Shown here: in pieces, positions 7,229 through 16,891 of the stretch
How the letters are laid out: each line of letters opens with the position of its first letter
How positions within the stretch are numbered: position 1 is the first letter of the stretch
Position numbers and translations under genes: made by a program
Assembly (NCBI GenBank): GCA_036338025.1
Contig: JAYZDB010000201.1
Span: 1 to 43,626, forward strand
Length of the DNA: 43,626 nucleotides
From: JAYZDB01 sp036338025
GTDB taxonomy: Bacteria > Planctomycetota > UBA1135 > UBA2386
Direction of reading: 5' to 3'
Notes under the pieces: generated by a model
Databases searched by the model: none
Told to the model about the DNA's origin: nothing
Seen by the model: the letters and a program-made list of their open reading frames with translations, nothing else

Positions 7229-8485
7229 TTGGCAGATGTTAGGAAGCAAGCCGGTCACAAGACAATGAGGATTCAGATCGCTCCTCATCCAGTTGGGGTG
7301 CCAGACGACCTGGGAGCCCCCGACCTTCCCACCAGCAAGAGCCACGCCCAGCGGGTTCTCTGCCTGGCAAAGTACCTGCCGGGCGAGTTCCTGGTCGACG
7401 GGGTGCCCCCGGCCCGAGACGTGCAAGTGCTCCGCACGGCGCTCTCGCAGGCGGATACGGCCACCCTGGATCTCCAGGACAACGGCACGGCGCTGCGCAT
7501 TCTGGCGGTCCTGCCCGCCATGCTGGGCCTGGAATGCCACCTGACCGGCGATGAACGGTTGCGTCAGCGGCCCCTGGCAGCGGCGGTCGAATTTCTCCAG
7601 CGCTACGGCGCCACCGCCTCCGAGCAGTGGCCCCGGCACTTCGATGGTCGTGGTGCGGAGTTCCCGACCGAGTTGGAGGTCGACGCCAGCCTGACAACCC
7701 AGGTCGCCACCGGGGTCTTGCTGGGCGCTGCTGCCCGCATGGTGCGATTCGACACCGCCCACCTGGTGCGGATCCACCAGCCCTCAGCCCCGGACTACCT
7801 GATCGTCACCCTGAACGTGCTGGATTGGTTCGGATTCCAGGTAACCCACTGGTGGGATGGCGATGACATGGTGGTGGAATTCCAGGGATGGACCCAGCCA
7901 CCGGACGGCCATCGGATCAGCATCCCACTCGACGCCTCGAGTTTTTCGTTCTTCGCGGCCTTCCTGGCGATGCATGGTCGCAAGGTCGAACAAACTCTCG
8001 GGGACCAGGACCCGCACCCCGACTGGCTGTTCTGCGATGACCTGCGCCGACTGCTCGAGGCCGAACCCAACACCGAACTGACCTTCCGCGAACTTCGTCA
8101 CCGGCCGGATACCTTCCCATGCCTGGTGACCCTGGCGGCGATGCGCTGCGGGACCACCATCATCACCGACGTGCCCTCACTGCGTCACAAGGAGAGCGAC
8201 CGGATTGCGGCGATGGCCCAGGCACTGCAAGCCCTCGACGTCCCGTGCAAGGAACTGCCCGACGGGATTCAGGTCACCGGTCCGGTGCCGGTACACGACG
8301 AGCCAGCAGTCCTGCCGACCCCTGACGACCACCGCATCGTGATGGCCCTGGCCCTGCTCGGCACCCGCATGCCGAACGGGGTGGAGTTGTCCAACCCGAT
8401 GGCGATCGAAAAGAGTTGGCCTGGCTACTTCGAGTGGCTCGGCCGGGTCAGCCAGGTGACGATCCTGGATGGCAACGCGGTCTAG
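7229..8485 (+). CDS. aroA: 3-phosphoshikimate 1-carboxyvinyltransferase (EPSP synthase), divergent
   Basis: 418 residues. EPSP synthase transfers the enolpyruvyl group of PEP to shikimate-3-phosphate. Conserved points by comparison with the E. coli enzyme: Lys37 in TSKSHAQR, NGTALR (85-90), Arg114 in RQRPL, Asp235 in PLDASS, the base-like Asp294 in RPDTFP, Lys321/Glu322/Arg325 in RHKESDRI, Arg369 in DDHR and Lys395 in EKSWPGYFE. Odd points: the substrate-binding Ser-Ser-Gln triplet is Thr156-Thr157-Gln158, and the NAGT glycine loop reads DNGT. The start is TTG 7229 with GGGAGGG (7214-7220) at ideal spacing; ATG 7265 is the alternative. Its stop shares bases with the convergent lipoprotein stop. 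Confidence 0.88.
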   Translation: MADVRKQAGHKTMRIQIAPHPVGVPDDLGAPDLPTSKSHAQRVLCLAKYLPGEFLVDGVPPARDVQVLRTALSQADTATLDLQDNGTALRILAVLPAMLGLECHLTGDERLRQRPLAAAVEFLQRYGATASEQWPRHFDGRGAEFPTELEVDASLTTQVATGVLLGAAARMVRFDTAHLVRIHQPSAPDYLIVTLNVLDWFGFQVTHWWDGDDMVVEFQGWTQPPDGHRISIPLDASSFSFFAAFLAMHGRKVEQTLGDQDPHPDWLFCDDLRRLLEAEPNTELTFRELRHRPDTFPCLVTLAAMRCGTTIITDVPSLRHKESDRIAAMAQALQALDVPCKELPDGIQVTGPVPVHDEPAVLPTPDDHRIVMALALLGTRMPNGVELSNPMAIEKSWPGYFEWLGRVSQVTILDGNAV

Positions 8486-9708
8486 TCGTCGTCGACTTCG
8501 CGGACCGCCAGCCCCATGTTGAGCTGCGGACTGCCGGAGGCGCGACTCTCAACGGTCAGGTCGAGCAGCACCAGGCTCCCGTACAAGGAGTCGACGGCGG
8601 CCCACCAGGTCTCGTTGGTGCCATCCACGCTGAGCTCGATCAGGTTCTCCCACTTGCCGACGGTCGCCGTCTCGACGAACTCGTAAGAACCCCGGTAGGT
8701 TTCCTCGCCGGCACCAGGACCGAGGCTGCCGATCACCTCGATCTTGAAGCCTCCCTTATCATCGATCGTCATGGTGCCGTTGGCGGCATCGATCCCAGCG
8801 ACGGTAGGTGCGACGAAGATCGTCTGCAGGCCGACGTGCCAGCGACCGGCCAGGGCGGCCTTGGCCTTGTCGAGGTCTGTGAACTCGAACTTGCGCACCA
8901 GGGCGAACAAGCCGGTCTCGCCATCGGTTTCGTCCCGGTCGGCGCCGAGGATGATGTCCTTGGCCTGGCTGGCACCGATGCTGCGCGGATCGGCGTCGTA
9001 GAGCAGGTTGAAGTCGATCTCGCCGGTGGTGTCGAGAGCTCGCGCAGTACCTTTCAAGGTGATCTCGTTGGGACTCGACGAATCGAATCCCGACCCGCTC
9101 AATTCGTCATCCGTGTCGGTGCCGGCAGCGATCGTCAGCGAGCCCGCAAAGGCGCGACCGATGTTGTGTGGGTTCGGGGACGAACTGCTGCTGAACAACA
9201 CGTGCTGGCTGAACATGTGCCAGTCACCACGCGCCTTGCTCATGTCGTGACCAGTGGTACTGCGAGTACCCCAGTAGAACCCGACCACTGCAATATCCTT
9301 GGGTGCATAGCGATCGGTGAAGAAGAAGGTCTGGGTGAGATCTCCAGAACCCGTCTGTTGGTAGGCGCCGAAGTAGCGCGTCGGAGCGCGTCCGAGGATC
9401 GGGACCACCAGCTTCAGGAGCCCGTCGGCATCCAGCAGGTACTGCACCGGCGAGGAAGGGGACGAACCCGTACGCTTGATGGTGTACTCGCCGATCTCCG
9501 TCATGGTCAGGAAGCCACCATCGGTACCGACCGCGCTGGTCGGGATCGGGTAGTCCGTGATCAACTGGTCACCACCGAACCCGTACATGAAGTGCGAGGC
9601 AGAGATCTTGACCTCGCTGGCGCTGGTCTGGTCCGAATCCTTCTTGCCTTCCGCACAGGCATGCAGCAGCAGGCATGAGGTCAGCAGGAGGCAACGGATG
9701 GGGAACAT
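8482..9708 (-). CDS. Putative lipoprotein of unknown function
   Basis: 408 residues. The N-terminus MFPIRCLLLTSCLLLHACAE is a lipoprotein signal with lipobox LHAC and Cys18 as the lipid-bearing residue; a Lys/Asp/Ser-rich tether follows. The mature part is beta-rich, full of Gly, Asp, Ser and Thr (GFYWGTRSTTGH, FSSSSSPNPHN, GTMTIDDKGGF), and suggests two related beta-sheet halves, but I recognise no family. It should be exported and anchored to a membrane. The stop codon TAG at 8484-8482 overlaps the aroA stop. A 210-base gap with two dyads separates it from the divergent DUF3187 gene. Confidence 0.8.
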   Translation of the reverse strand: MFPIRCLLLTSCLLLHACAEGKKDSDQTSASEVKISASHFMYGFGGDQLITDYPIPTSAVGTDGGFLTMTEIGEYTIKRTGSSPSSPVQYLLDADGLLKLVVPILGRAPTRYFGAYQQTGSGDLTQTFFFTDRYAPKDIAVVGFYWGTRSTTGHDMSKARGDWHMFSQHVLFSSSSSPNPHNIGRAFAGSLTIAAGTDTDDELSGSGFDSSSPNEITLKGTARALDTTGEIDFNLLYDADPRSIGASQAKDIILGADRDETDGETGLFALVRKFEFTDLDKAKAALAGRWHVGLQTIFVAPTVAGIDAANGTMTIDDKGGFKIEVIGSLGPGAGEETYRGSYEFVETATVGKWENLIELSVDGTNETWWAAVDSLYGSLVLLDLTVESRASGSPQLNMGLAVREVDDD

Positions 9709-9782
9709 GGCGTGGATTGGGAGTCTGGGGGTCGGGAGCGGCGTGCGGAGCCTGGCGTCTCGGGGCTGAGGAGTCTAGGCCA

Positions 9783-9829
9783 GATCCCGCCACCGGCCCA
9801 GCGGGATCATGTTCCCGAGGCCAGGGAAC
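9783..9829. promoter_or_regulatory. Two adjacent inverted repeats in a divergent intergenic region
   Basis: GATCCCGC (9783-9790) is mirrored by GCGGGATC (9801-9808) across ten bases. Two bases later GTTCCC (9811-9816) is mirrored by GGGAAC (9824-9829) across seven. Both lie between the divergent lipoprotein and DUF3187 starts, a place for an operator or leader structure and not for a terminator. There is no T-run. Confidence 0.4.
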
Positions 9830-9920
9830 TTCGCCTACAGGGCACGTGACACGAAGAGCCGCGCGAGCTATTCCGGTTCGCCCCCAATACCCATCTGACA
9901 ACAGCATCCGGCCCTAGACC

Positions 9921-10958
9921 TTGTCCACCCAACCCTCCACAGCGCTGCGATCCGGTTCCGGTCTGATCCGCATCGCCTGCCTCGCCCTGGCCGCGAGCAG
10001 CTGCGTGACGCCGACCCGGCACGGTGGCCCGCTGACGGTCCGCAACCAACACCCGGTGCAGTTGACCGCGCTTCGAATGACCCCGAGCAGCGCCCGGGCG
10101 ATGCCTGCCGGCGGTCTGGAACTCGCTGCGACCACCTCCTACAGCAGCCTGTTCCTGGCCAGTGTCAACGGGACCAACGCCTACTTCATGGACGGCGAGA
10201 TCCTGCGGGCCGGACTGGCAGTTCGGTACGGCCTGATCCGCGACCTCGAACTCCGGATCGAGATTCCCTTGGCCCACAGCAGCGGGGGATTCCTCGACGG
10301 CTTCGTCGAGGACTACCACCACACCTTCGGGTTGGAGAACGGCAGGCGAAGCCAGGCACCGCACGGCCGCTTCGGAATCCAGGCCATCCACGACGGCAGC
10401 ACTGCCTACCGGATGGACCAGCGCCAGATCAGCCTGCTCGACCTGCCGATCGAAGCGATGTGGCAGATCTTCGAGCACCAGGGCGCGGTCGACCTGGATC
10501 TCGCAGTCCGCGCCGCGGTCGAACTGCCGACCGGCGACCAGCAAGCCGGCTACGGCAACGGCGGCCTCGACTACGCCGTCGGGGTGGTGGGGGAGATCGC
10601 CATCGGTCCGGTGGCCCTGTCGACACATGTCGGCCACACCAGCGTCGCGACTCCGGATCGCGCCCGCGGAGCCGGACTCGAGTACGCCGATGGCATCAGC
10701 TCCGGCATCGGGCTGGAGGCAGCGATGACCGAGGATCTGTCGGCCATCGTGCAGGTCGAAATGGACCAGACCGTGCTGCGCAAACTCCGCCACGTCCACA
10801 CCGAGTCCGACCAGTGGGTCCTGTGGGCCGGCATGCGCGGACGGTTCTCCAACGGCGTCCAGTTCGAACTGGCCTTCGGCGAGGATCTGACCCTGAATGC
10901 CTCCCCGGACTTCACGGTGTTTTTGGCCTTGCGTGCTCAGTTCGGCCTGCCTCGCTAG
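9921..10958 (+). CDS. DUF3187 family envelope protein
   Basis: 345 residues. The core SGGFLDGFVEDYHHTFGL with GRRSQAP just after, preceded by AVRYGLIRDLELRIEIPL, is the hallmark I know for DUF3187, a family with alternating beta strands likely to form an outer-membrane barrel. The C-terminus FTVFLALRAQFGL fits a last barrel strand. The N-terminus starts at TTG 9921 and carries a hydrophobic stretch ending in LAASSC, so it may be a lipoprotein signal with Cys28, although a lipidated barrel would be unusual. The next gene starts ten bases downstream and overlaps arsS, so the three look co-transcribed. Function unknown. Confidence 0.8.
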   Translation: MSTQPSTALRSGSGLIRIACLALAASSCVTPTRHGGPLTVRNQHPVQLTALRMTPSSARAMPAGGLELAATTSYSSLFLASVNGTNAYFMDGEILRAGLAVRYGLIRDLELRIEIPLAHSSGGFLDGFVEDYHHTFGLENGRRSQAPHGRFGIQAIHDGSTAYRMDQRQISLLDLPIEAMWQIFEHQGAVDLDLAVRAAVELPTGDQQAGYGNGGLDYAVGVVGEIAIGPVALSTHVGHTSVATPDRARGAGLEYADGISSGIGLEAAMTEDLSAIVQVEMDQTVLRKLRHVHTESDQWVLWAGMRGRFSNGVQFELAFGEDLTLNASPDFTVFLALRAQFGLPR

Positions 10959-10968
10959 GATGTAGGGC

Positions 10969-11304
10969 ATGGCCGACAACTACTACAAACCTGAACACCT
11001 GCAACAGTTCTCGGAGATCGCCGAGAACCGACCGGAACTGGCCGCCAAGTTCTTCGAATATTACGGCGCCGTGATGGGGGACGGAGCCCTCTCCAAACGC
11101 GAAAAGAGCCTGATGGCCCTGGCCGTCGCCCACGCCATGCAATGCCCTTATTGCATCGACTCCTACACCCAAAAATCGCTCGAGAACGGCGCCGATCTCG
11201 ACCAGATGACCGAAGCTGCCCACGTCGCCGCCGCCATGCGCGGTGGCGCAACCCTGGCTCACGGCATGCAGATGCGTGAGCACCACGACCACCTGTCGAT
11301 GTGA
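10969..11304 (+). CDS. AhpD/carboxymuconolactone-decarboxylase-like protein, ArsS partner
   Basis: 111 residues, a single alpha-helical CMD/AhpD-type domain. The redox motif CPYC (Cys59, Cys62) is preceded by His55 and followed by a conserved-looking helix (AAHVAAAMRGGATLAHG). A family of peroxidase-like CMD proteins is regularly encoded next to the ArsS-type radical SAM protein, which is exactly the case here: the stop ATGTGA contains the GTG start of arsS, a four-base overlap. AGGA (10957-10960) lies eight bases before the ATG. Its role in arsenosugar formation is not established; a thiol peroxidase or disulfide function is inferred from CxxC. Confidence 0.9.
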   Translation: MADNYYKPEHLQQFSEIAENRPELAAKFFEYYGAVMGDGALSKREKSLMALAVAHAMQCPYCIDSYTQKSLENGADLDQMTEAAHVAAAMRGGATLAHGMQMREHHDHLSM

Positions 11305-12266
11305 CCAAGCCCAACGCCTTCGACCGACAGCTGGCTGCCCATCGTCTCAGCCGACTGACAGCAGCCAGCCTGGACACCCTGCAGGTCAACCTGGGCAAGC
11401 TCTGCAACCAGGCCTGCCGCCACTGCCACGTCGACGCCGGACCGCAGCAGACCGGCAGCGATGTCAACATGGGCGACGAGATCGTCGAGCACGTCCTGCG
11501 GGTGCTGCGTAGCTGCAAGGTCGAGACCCTCGATCTCACCGGCGGCGCCCCCGAGCTCAATCCACATTTCCGAATCCTGGTGGGGGAGGCGCGGAGCCTC
11601 GACATCCACGTCATCGATCGCTGCAACCTCTCGGTCCTGACGCTGCCCGAGCAGGACGACCTGGCCGCCTACCTGGCCAGGAACCAGGTCGAAGTCGTCG
11701 CCAGCCTGCCCTACTACCGCCGCGACCGTACCGACCGCCAACGCGGTCGCGGGGTCTTCGACGCCAGCATCCAAGGCCTCAAACTGCTGAACGACCTGGG
11801 ATACGGTCACAGCGACCAACTCCGCCTCAACCTGGTCCTCAACCCGGTAGGCGCCTACCTGCCGGGCGACCAGGCCGGTCTCGAAGCCGAATACAAACGC
11901 GAACTGGCCAGCGAGTTCGACATCCACTTCCACCAGCTCTACTGCATCACCAACATGCCGATCGCCCGCTACCGGGAATGGCTCGATTCCACCGGCAAGC
12001 TGGACAGCTACATGCAGACGCTCAGCGATGCCTTCAACCCACAGACGGTCGAAGCACTGATGTGCCGCAAGCTGATCTCGGTGGCCCCCGACGGGACCCT
12101 GCACGACTGCGACTTCAACCAGATGCTGGACTTGCCACTCGCGACCGCGAGCAACATCCGCGACTTCGACGCCGGCCAACTGGCAGCCAGGCAGATCGTC
12201 ACCAAGGACCACTGCCTGGGTTGCACGGCCGGGGCCGGCAGTTCCTGTGGTGGGACCGTCACCTGA
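11301..12266 (+). CDS. arsS: Arsenosugar biosynthesis radical SAM protein ArsS
   Basis: 321 residues with a GTG start inside the previous gene's stop. The radical SAM cluster motif is Cys35-x3-Cys39-x2-Cys42 (CNQACRHCHVDAGP). LDLTGGAPELNPHFR is the GGE-like SAM-binding strand, here GGAPE. The C-terminus has Cys clusters (MCRKLISVAPDGTLHDCDFNQ and HCLGCTAGAGSSCGG), the hallmark of the ArsS family, which joins a deoxyadenosyl group to dimethylated arsenic. Some family members are selenoproteins; here no in-frame TGA occurs before the true end. arsM, the usual methyltransferase partner, is not in the window. Confidence 0.93.
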   Translation: MTKPNAFDRQLAAHRLSRLTAASLDTLQVNLGKLCNQACRHCHVDAGPQQTGSDVNMGDEIVEHVLRVLRSCKVETLDLTGGAPELNPHFRILVGEARSLDIHVIDRCNLSVLTLPEQDDLAAYLARNQVEVVASLPYYRRDRTDRQRGRGVFDASIQGLKLLNDLGYGHSDQLRLNLVLNPVGAYLPGDQAGLEAEYKRELASEFDIHFHQLYCITNMPIARYREWLDSTGKLDSYMQTLSDAFNPQTVEALMCRKLISVAPDGTLHDCDFNQMLDLPLATASNIRDFDAGQLAARQIVTKDHCLGCTAGAGSSCGGTVT

Positions 12267-12377
12267 GCCGCAAGACAGACCCATCGGCATACTCCAGGTC
12301 GCCAGACACCCATCGATGAGTTTTACATAAGAAACGTTATCAGAATATAGGAGTAGAAACCGGTTGTGACTCAAACA

Positions 12378-12401
12378 GGCTGAAACAGCGCTATTTTAGC
12401 C
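12378..12401. terminator. Near-perfect palindrome between convergent genes, likely bidirectional terminator
   Basis: A 24-base near-palindrome opens with GGCTGAAA, ends with TTTTAGCC and has AGCGCT at its centre. It lies in the AT-richer spacer between arsS (plus) and the unknown gene at 12509 (minus). The stem is eight pairs including one G-U, with A/T-rich flanks. The rest of the 12267-12508 spacer shows nothing else I can identify; 12310-12365 is the most AT-rich part. Confidence 0.55.
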
Positions 12402-12508
12402 TCCCAGGCGATTTCGCTCTCGGCGTCGGCAGGTCCCCCTCGCGGTATATCTGGGTGGCGCGGGTGGAGCTACTCGAACCTCTGCCGCGCCTGACCAGCT
12501 CGATCGAC

Positions 12509-14227
12509 TCAGCCCAGCAGGTCGCGCGCAACCGGCGGAATCGCGATCACCATGCCGACAAACTCAGCGCTTCCATCCATCCCAGCCTGGACCGCGCCCA
12601 GCAACAGATCCTCCGCGCACAGCTTGTCCCGGCATTCGCCAGGCAGTTCGACCCGCAGCAGCTCATCGCCTTCCTCGACCGCGATCTCGACCGCATCCGC
12701 CGCCACCGTGACCACCCGGAACAGCTTGCGCTCGATGCCGTCAGCCATCTTCGACCCGCTGAGTGCCAACCCGGCAAGGTCCAGTCGCGCGACATGATCG
12801 ACAAAGGCCTCGCGCACACTGACCAGCAGCGGCGCCAACTCGAAACACTGGGTCTCCTCGGCCCACCCAAAAAACCGCTCCAGCGCTGTGAAGACCACGC
12901 CGACCTCGCGGGTCCTTGCGCCCGGGCTGCTGCCGAGGTAGGTCTGCATGAGCAGGCGCAGCAGATCGGAGATCGTCACTTCCTCCAGATCACGGTACGG
13001 CACCGGCGCCTCGCGCTGGATCACGACGAGTTGTTCCAGCACCGCGGTATCACCACCTTGGTCGGCATCGGTTTCCCAGAGGTACTCTGCGATCAGGGGG
13101 CGCATGTTGCCATCGACCGGCAATCCGTCCTCCTCCACAACCGCCTCGGTGTGCCCCACCATCTGATCTGCCTCGGAAAACACCTGTTCGAGATCCTCGC
13201 CTTCGGCCAGTCCGGCCTCGATCCTCGCCCGCACATCAGAACCCAAGCCGAGAGCCGACAAATCCACACCCTCATCCTTCTGGGGCAAGCGCTCGTGGTC
13301 GGCTGGCTCCTGATCGTCAGCCGGTGAGGACTCCTGACTGGCTGCCCTCGTGGCGCTCTCGGGCATGTCATCCTCGACCGCCGGCAGCCCCTGGTTTCCG
13401 ATCTGACGCTGCTGCCAGATCTGCAGCATGATCTGTCGAGCAGCTTCCAGGTCTACCTCCGAGTCGAAGGCTATCTTCTCGAGCAGCGGATCGATGATCA
13501 GACCCGGACGAGGGATTCCGCCCAGGGATGCGCTGATGCTGGTCGCGCTCAATGCGTCTGGATCGATCCCTCCCTCGCGAAGACATTTCTCCAGGTCCGC
13601 TTCCAGGTGCTCGACCGGCACACCGCTGGGAACTGCCGCCTGGCTTTCATCTACAGCCTGACCGCGGCCCCGGAATAGCAGGTGTTCGATCTCCGCCTGG
13701 CTGAGCCGCCGCCCGAGATTCATCGTCTGGACGTCCTTGCGGAACGCAGCCGCCAAATCCCGTGCGTCACGCTGCACCGCCATCGCCACCGATGCGATGT
13801 AGACATCCAGCGGACCATCGAATACCCGCCCGATGAACAGGTCCCCAGGTGACAAGTCGAGACCTTCGACCTCGGCAAGGTCGTGGGTGCGATCATCCTG
13901 GAGATCGACGACGACATACTCGCCGGCATTCATGCCGCTCAGCTGAAACACCCCCACCATGCTGTCCTCGAAACTCTGGCGCTCGTCATCAGACATTGGC
14001 AGGAGATCGACGGGGATCCCACCGAGGACATCGCTTTCGCGCTCCAAGAGGAACCACTCCGCAAAGCGCAGCAGCGCATTGGCGTCGTTCTCCTTTGCCT
14101 TCGGATTAGCCTGGAAGAACTCGCGCTCCGCCCGGGAAACCTCCGATTTCAGGCCAGTGTTCGCCCGCACGTTCTCCATCAGGCGGGCAAGCAGGCATTG
14201 GAAGTCAGCGGCTTCGGCGGGATTCAT
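12509..14227 (-). CDS. Large acidic protein of unknown function
   Basis: 572 residues, no signal peptide, no membrane segment. I do not recognise it. It starts with an alpha-helical domain (about 1-80, AEREFFQANPKAKEND), then a mixed region with VVVDLQDDRTHDLAEVEGLDLSPGDLFIGRVF (split by several acidic turns), an acidic disordered linker rich in Glu, Asp, Ser and Gln (about 275-325), another helical part, and a C-terminal segment (about 430-570). Glu/Asp dominate throughout, so it should be a soluble acidic protein. It is divergent from the CvpA-like gene across a 116-base gap with two dyads. A long plus-strand open frame here is its shadow. Confidence 0.75.
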   Translation of the reverse strand: MNPAEAADFQCLLARLMENVRANTGLKSEVSRAEREFFQANPKAKENDANALLRFAEWFLLERESDVLGGIPVDLLPMSDDERQSFEDSMVGVFQLSGMNAGEYVVVDLQDDRTHDLAEVEGLDLSPGDLFIGRVFDGPLDVYIASVAMAVQRDARDLAAAFRKDVQTMNLGRRLSQAEIEHLLFRGRGQAVDESQAAVPSGVPVEHLEADLEKCLREGGIDPDALSATSISASLGGIPRPGLIIDPLLEKIAFDSEVDLEAARQIMLQIWQQRQIGNQGLPAVEDDMPESATRAASQESSPADDQEPADHERLPQKDEGVDLSALGLGSDVRARIEAGLAEGEDLEQVFSEADQMVGHTEAVVEEDGLPVDGNMRPLIAEYLWETDADQGGDTAVLEQLVVIQREAPVPYRDLEEVTISDLLRLLMQTYLGSSPGARTREVGVVFTALERFFGWAEETQCFELAPLLVSVREAFVDHVARLDLAGLALSGSKMADGIERKLFRVVTVAADAVEIAVEEGDELLRVELPGECRDKLCAEDLLLGAVQAGMDGSAEFVGMVIAIPPVARDLLG

Positions 14228-14245
14228 GGTCGTGGGCTATTCCGT

Positions 14246-14312
14246 AAGGATTTGAGAAAAACGGCAATCCTTTCGGCTTTGCTGCAAAATAGCCTTCACC
14301 CGTGGCGGGTGA
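14246..14312. promoter_or_regulatory. Two inverted repeats in a divergent promoter region
   Basis: AAGGATT (14246-14252) is mirrored by AATCCTT (14266-14272) across 13 bases, and TCACCCG (14296-14302) by CGGGTGA (14306-14312) across three. They fill the gap between the divergent acidic-protein and CvpA-like genes. The first resembles an operator spacing; the second could be a tight hairpin in the CvpA-like leader. Confidence 0.4.
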
Positions 14313-14343
14313 GACGATTTCCTTGTAGTTCTCCAAACCAGCA

Positions 14344-15105
14344 GTGCAAACCTTACTCCCCGACGTACCAGTGCTCGGAACGATGTTCGCATCGCTGCCC
14401 ACCTTGCTGGCTGGCGGTTCGGTGGTCCCCCAGGGCGGCACGGCCGAGCAAGTACAGGGCGCCGTGCAGGGTCTGGACCGGTACGCTACGGTCGAATGGA
14501 TCGACTGCATCGCAGCCCTGGCGCTGGGAGTGTTCTTCCTGCTGGGCCTGATGCGGGGCTTTTGGTGGCAATTCAGCAAGATCGCCACCCTGCTGGCGGC
14601 CTGGTTCCTGGCCAGCCACTACGGTCCGGACGGCGAAGCGATCGTCAACGAGGTGTTCAACCCCGCAGCCAGTCCCGCGGCCAGTCCCCCAGACAGCACC
14701 TCGGACCTACCGCTGTTCTTGTCCTACGTCGGCATCTTCATCCTGACCGTGGTGGTCCTCAGCATCCTTTCGGGGCTGCTCCAGAAGCTGATCGAGGAAA
14801 GTGGCTTGTCGTTCTACAACCGCATCGGAGGGGCCGTTCTCGGTCTTGGTACCGGTGCAATTGCAGTCATCGCAGTATTGGCCGGAATCAAGTTCTTGGA
14901 CAAGAACTCCAGCATCGCACAGGCCGCCGACCGATCGCTCACCATGGGCTACACCCAGACAACCCTGGAGCTCCCGGTCATAAAGCAGTTGGTTCCCGGC
15001 TGGATGCTTGCCCGATTCGACATCGAGCCCCAGGTTGCGCGCAAGACACAGGACTCCAAAACTCCCCTACCTGCCAAGGCGCAGGGTTCGTCAGCAGGGA
15101 AGTAG
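14344..15105 (+). CDS. CvpA-like integral membrane protein
   Basis: 253 residues from a GTG start (14344); ATG 14383 is an alternative. After a hydrophobic N-terminal stretch there are about four membrane segments: around 52-70 (IDCIAALALGVFFLLGLMRG), around 77-91, around 124-143 (FLSYVGIFILTVVVLSILSG) and around 157-177 (GAVLGLGTGAIAVIAVLAG). The RGFWWQFSKIATLLAAWF segment and the FYNRIGGAVLGLGTGAI helix are typical of the CvpA family (named after colicin V production, general role in envelope homeostasis unclear). A GC-rich hairpin follows 26 bases after the stop. Confidence 0.82.
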   Translation: MQTLLPDVPVLGTMFASLPTLLAGGSVVPQGGTAEQVQGAVQGLDRYATVEWIDCIAALALGVFFLLGLMRGFWWQFSKIATLLAAWFLASHYGPDGEAIVNEVFNPAASPAASPPDSTSDLPLFLSYVGIFILTVVVLSILSGLLQKLIEESGLSFYNRIGGAVLGLGTGAIAVIAVLAGIKFLDKNSSIAQAADRSLTMGYTQTTLELPVIKQLVPGWMLARFDIEPQVARKTQDSKTPLPAKAQGSSAGK

Positions 15106-15130
15106 GACAAGACCGCGCAACAACGCCAAC

Positions 15131-15148
15131 CGCCATCCACGGATGGCG
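15131..15148 (+). terminator. GC hairpin after the CvpA-like gene
   Basis: CGCCATC (15131-15137), loop CACG, GATGGCG (15142-15148): a perfect seven-pair stem 26 bases after the stop at 15105 and before the thiC riboswitch. There is no T-run, so termination may be weak or factor-assisted. Confidence 0.45.
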
Positions 15149-15199
15149 CTCGAAAGTGCTGGCATCCGCACCGGCGCTGGCCCATCCTCGTCCCGCAAC

Positions 15200-15277
15200 A
15201 CTGCTGGGGGCGCCCATACCTTTGGGCTGAGAAGCACCCCTGAACCTGATCCGGATCATGCCGGCGTAGGAAAGCCA
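15200..15277 (+). promoter_or_regulatory. TPP riboswitch (THI element) upstream of thiC
   Basis: The conserved THI-box parts are all visible in order: GGGGGCGCC, the GCCCA/TGGGC helix, CTGAGA (15227-15232), ACCCCTGAACCTGATC (about 15237-15251), a GATCCGGATC-type helix, and GCGTAGGAA (15264-15272). A short closing helix is GCT (15203-15205) with AGC (15273-15275). The thiC ATG begins at 15278, right behind the element, so the only Shine-Dalgarno-like bases (TAGGAAAG) lie inside the aptamer's 3' strand. Thiamine pyrophosphate binding should therefore hide the ribosome site, which is translational control. No separate terminator stem lies between aptamer and gene. Confidence 0.95.
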
Positions 15278-16873
<1,596 letters not shown>

Positions 16874-16891
16874 GCTAGCGCACCGCGTCGA

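Noticed and set aside
12264..12266. TGA at the end of arsS as a possible selenocysteine codon
   Set aside because: The protein already has its GSSCGG end just before, as in complete family members, and no continuing reading frame or SECIS-like hairpin is apparent.
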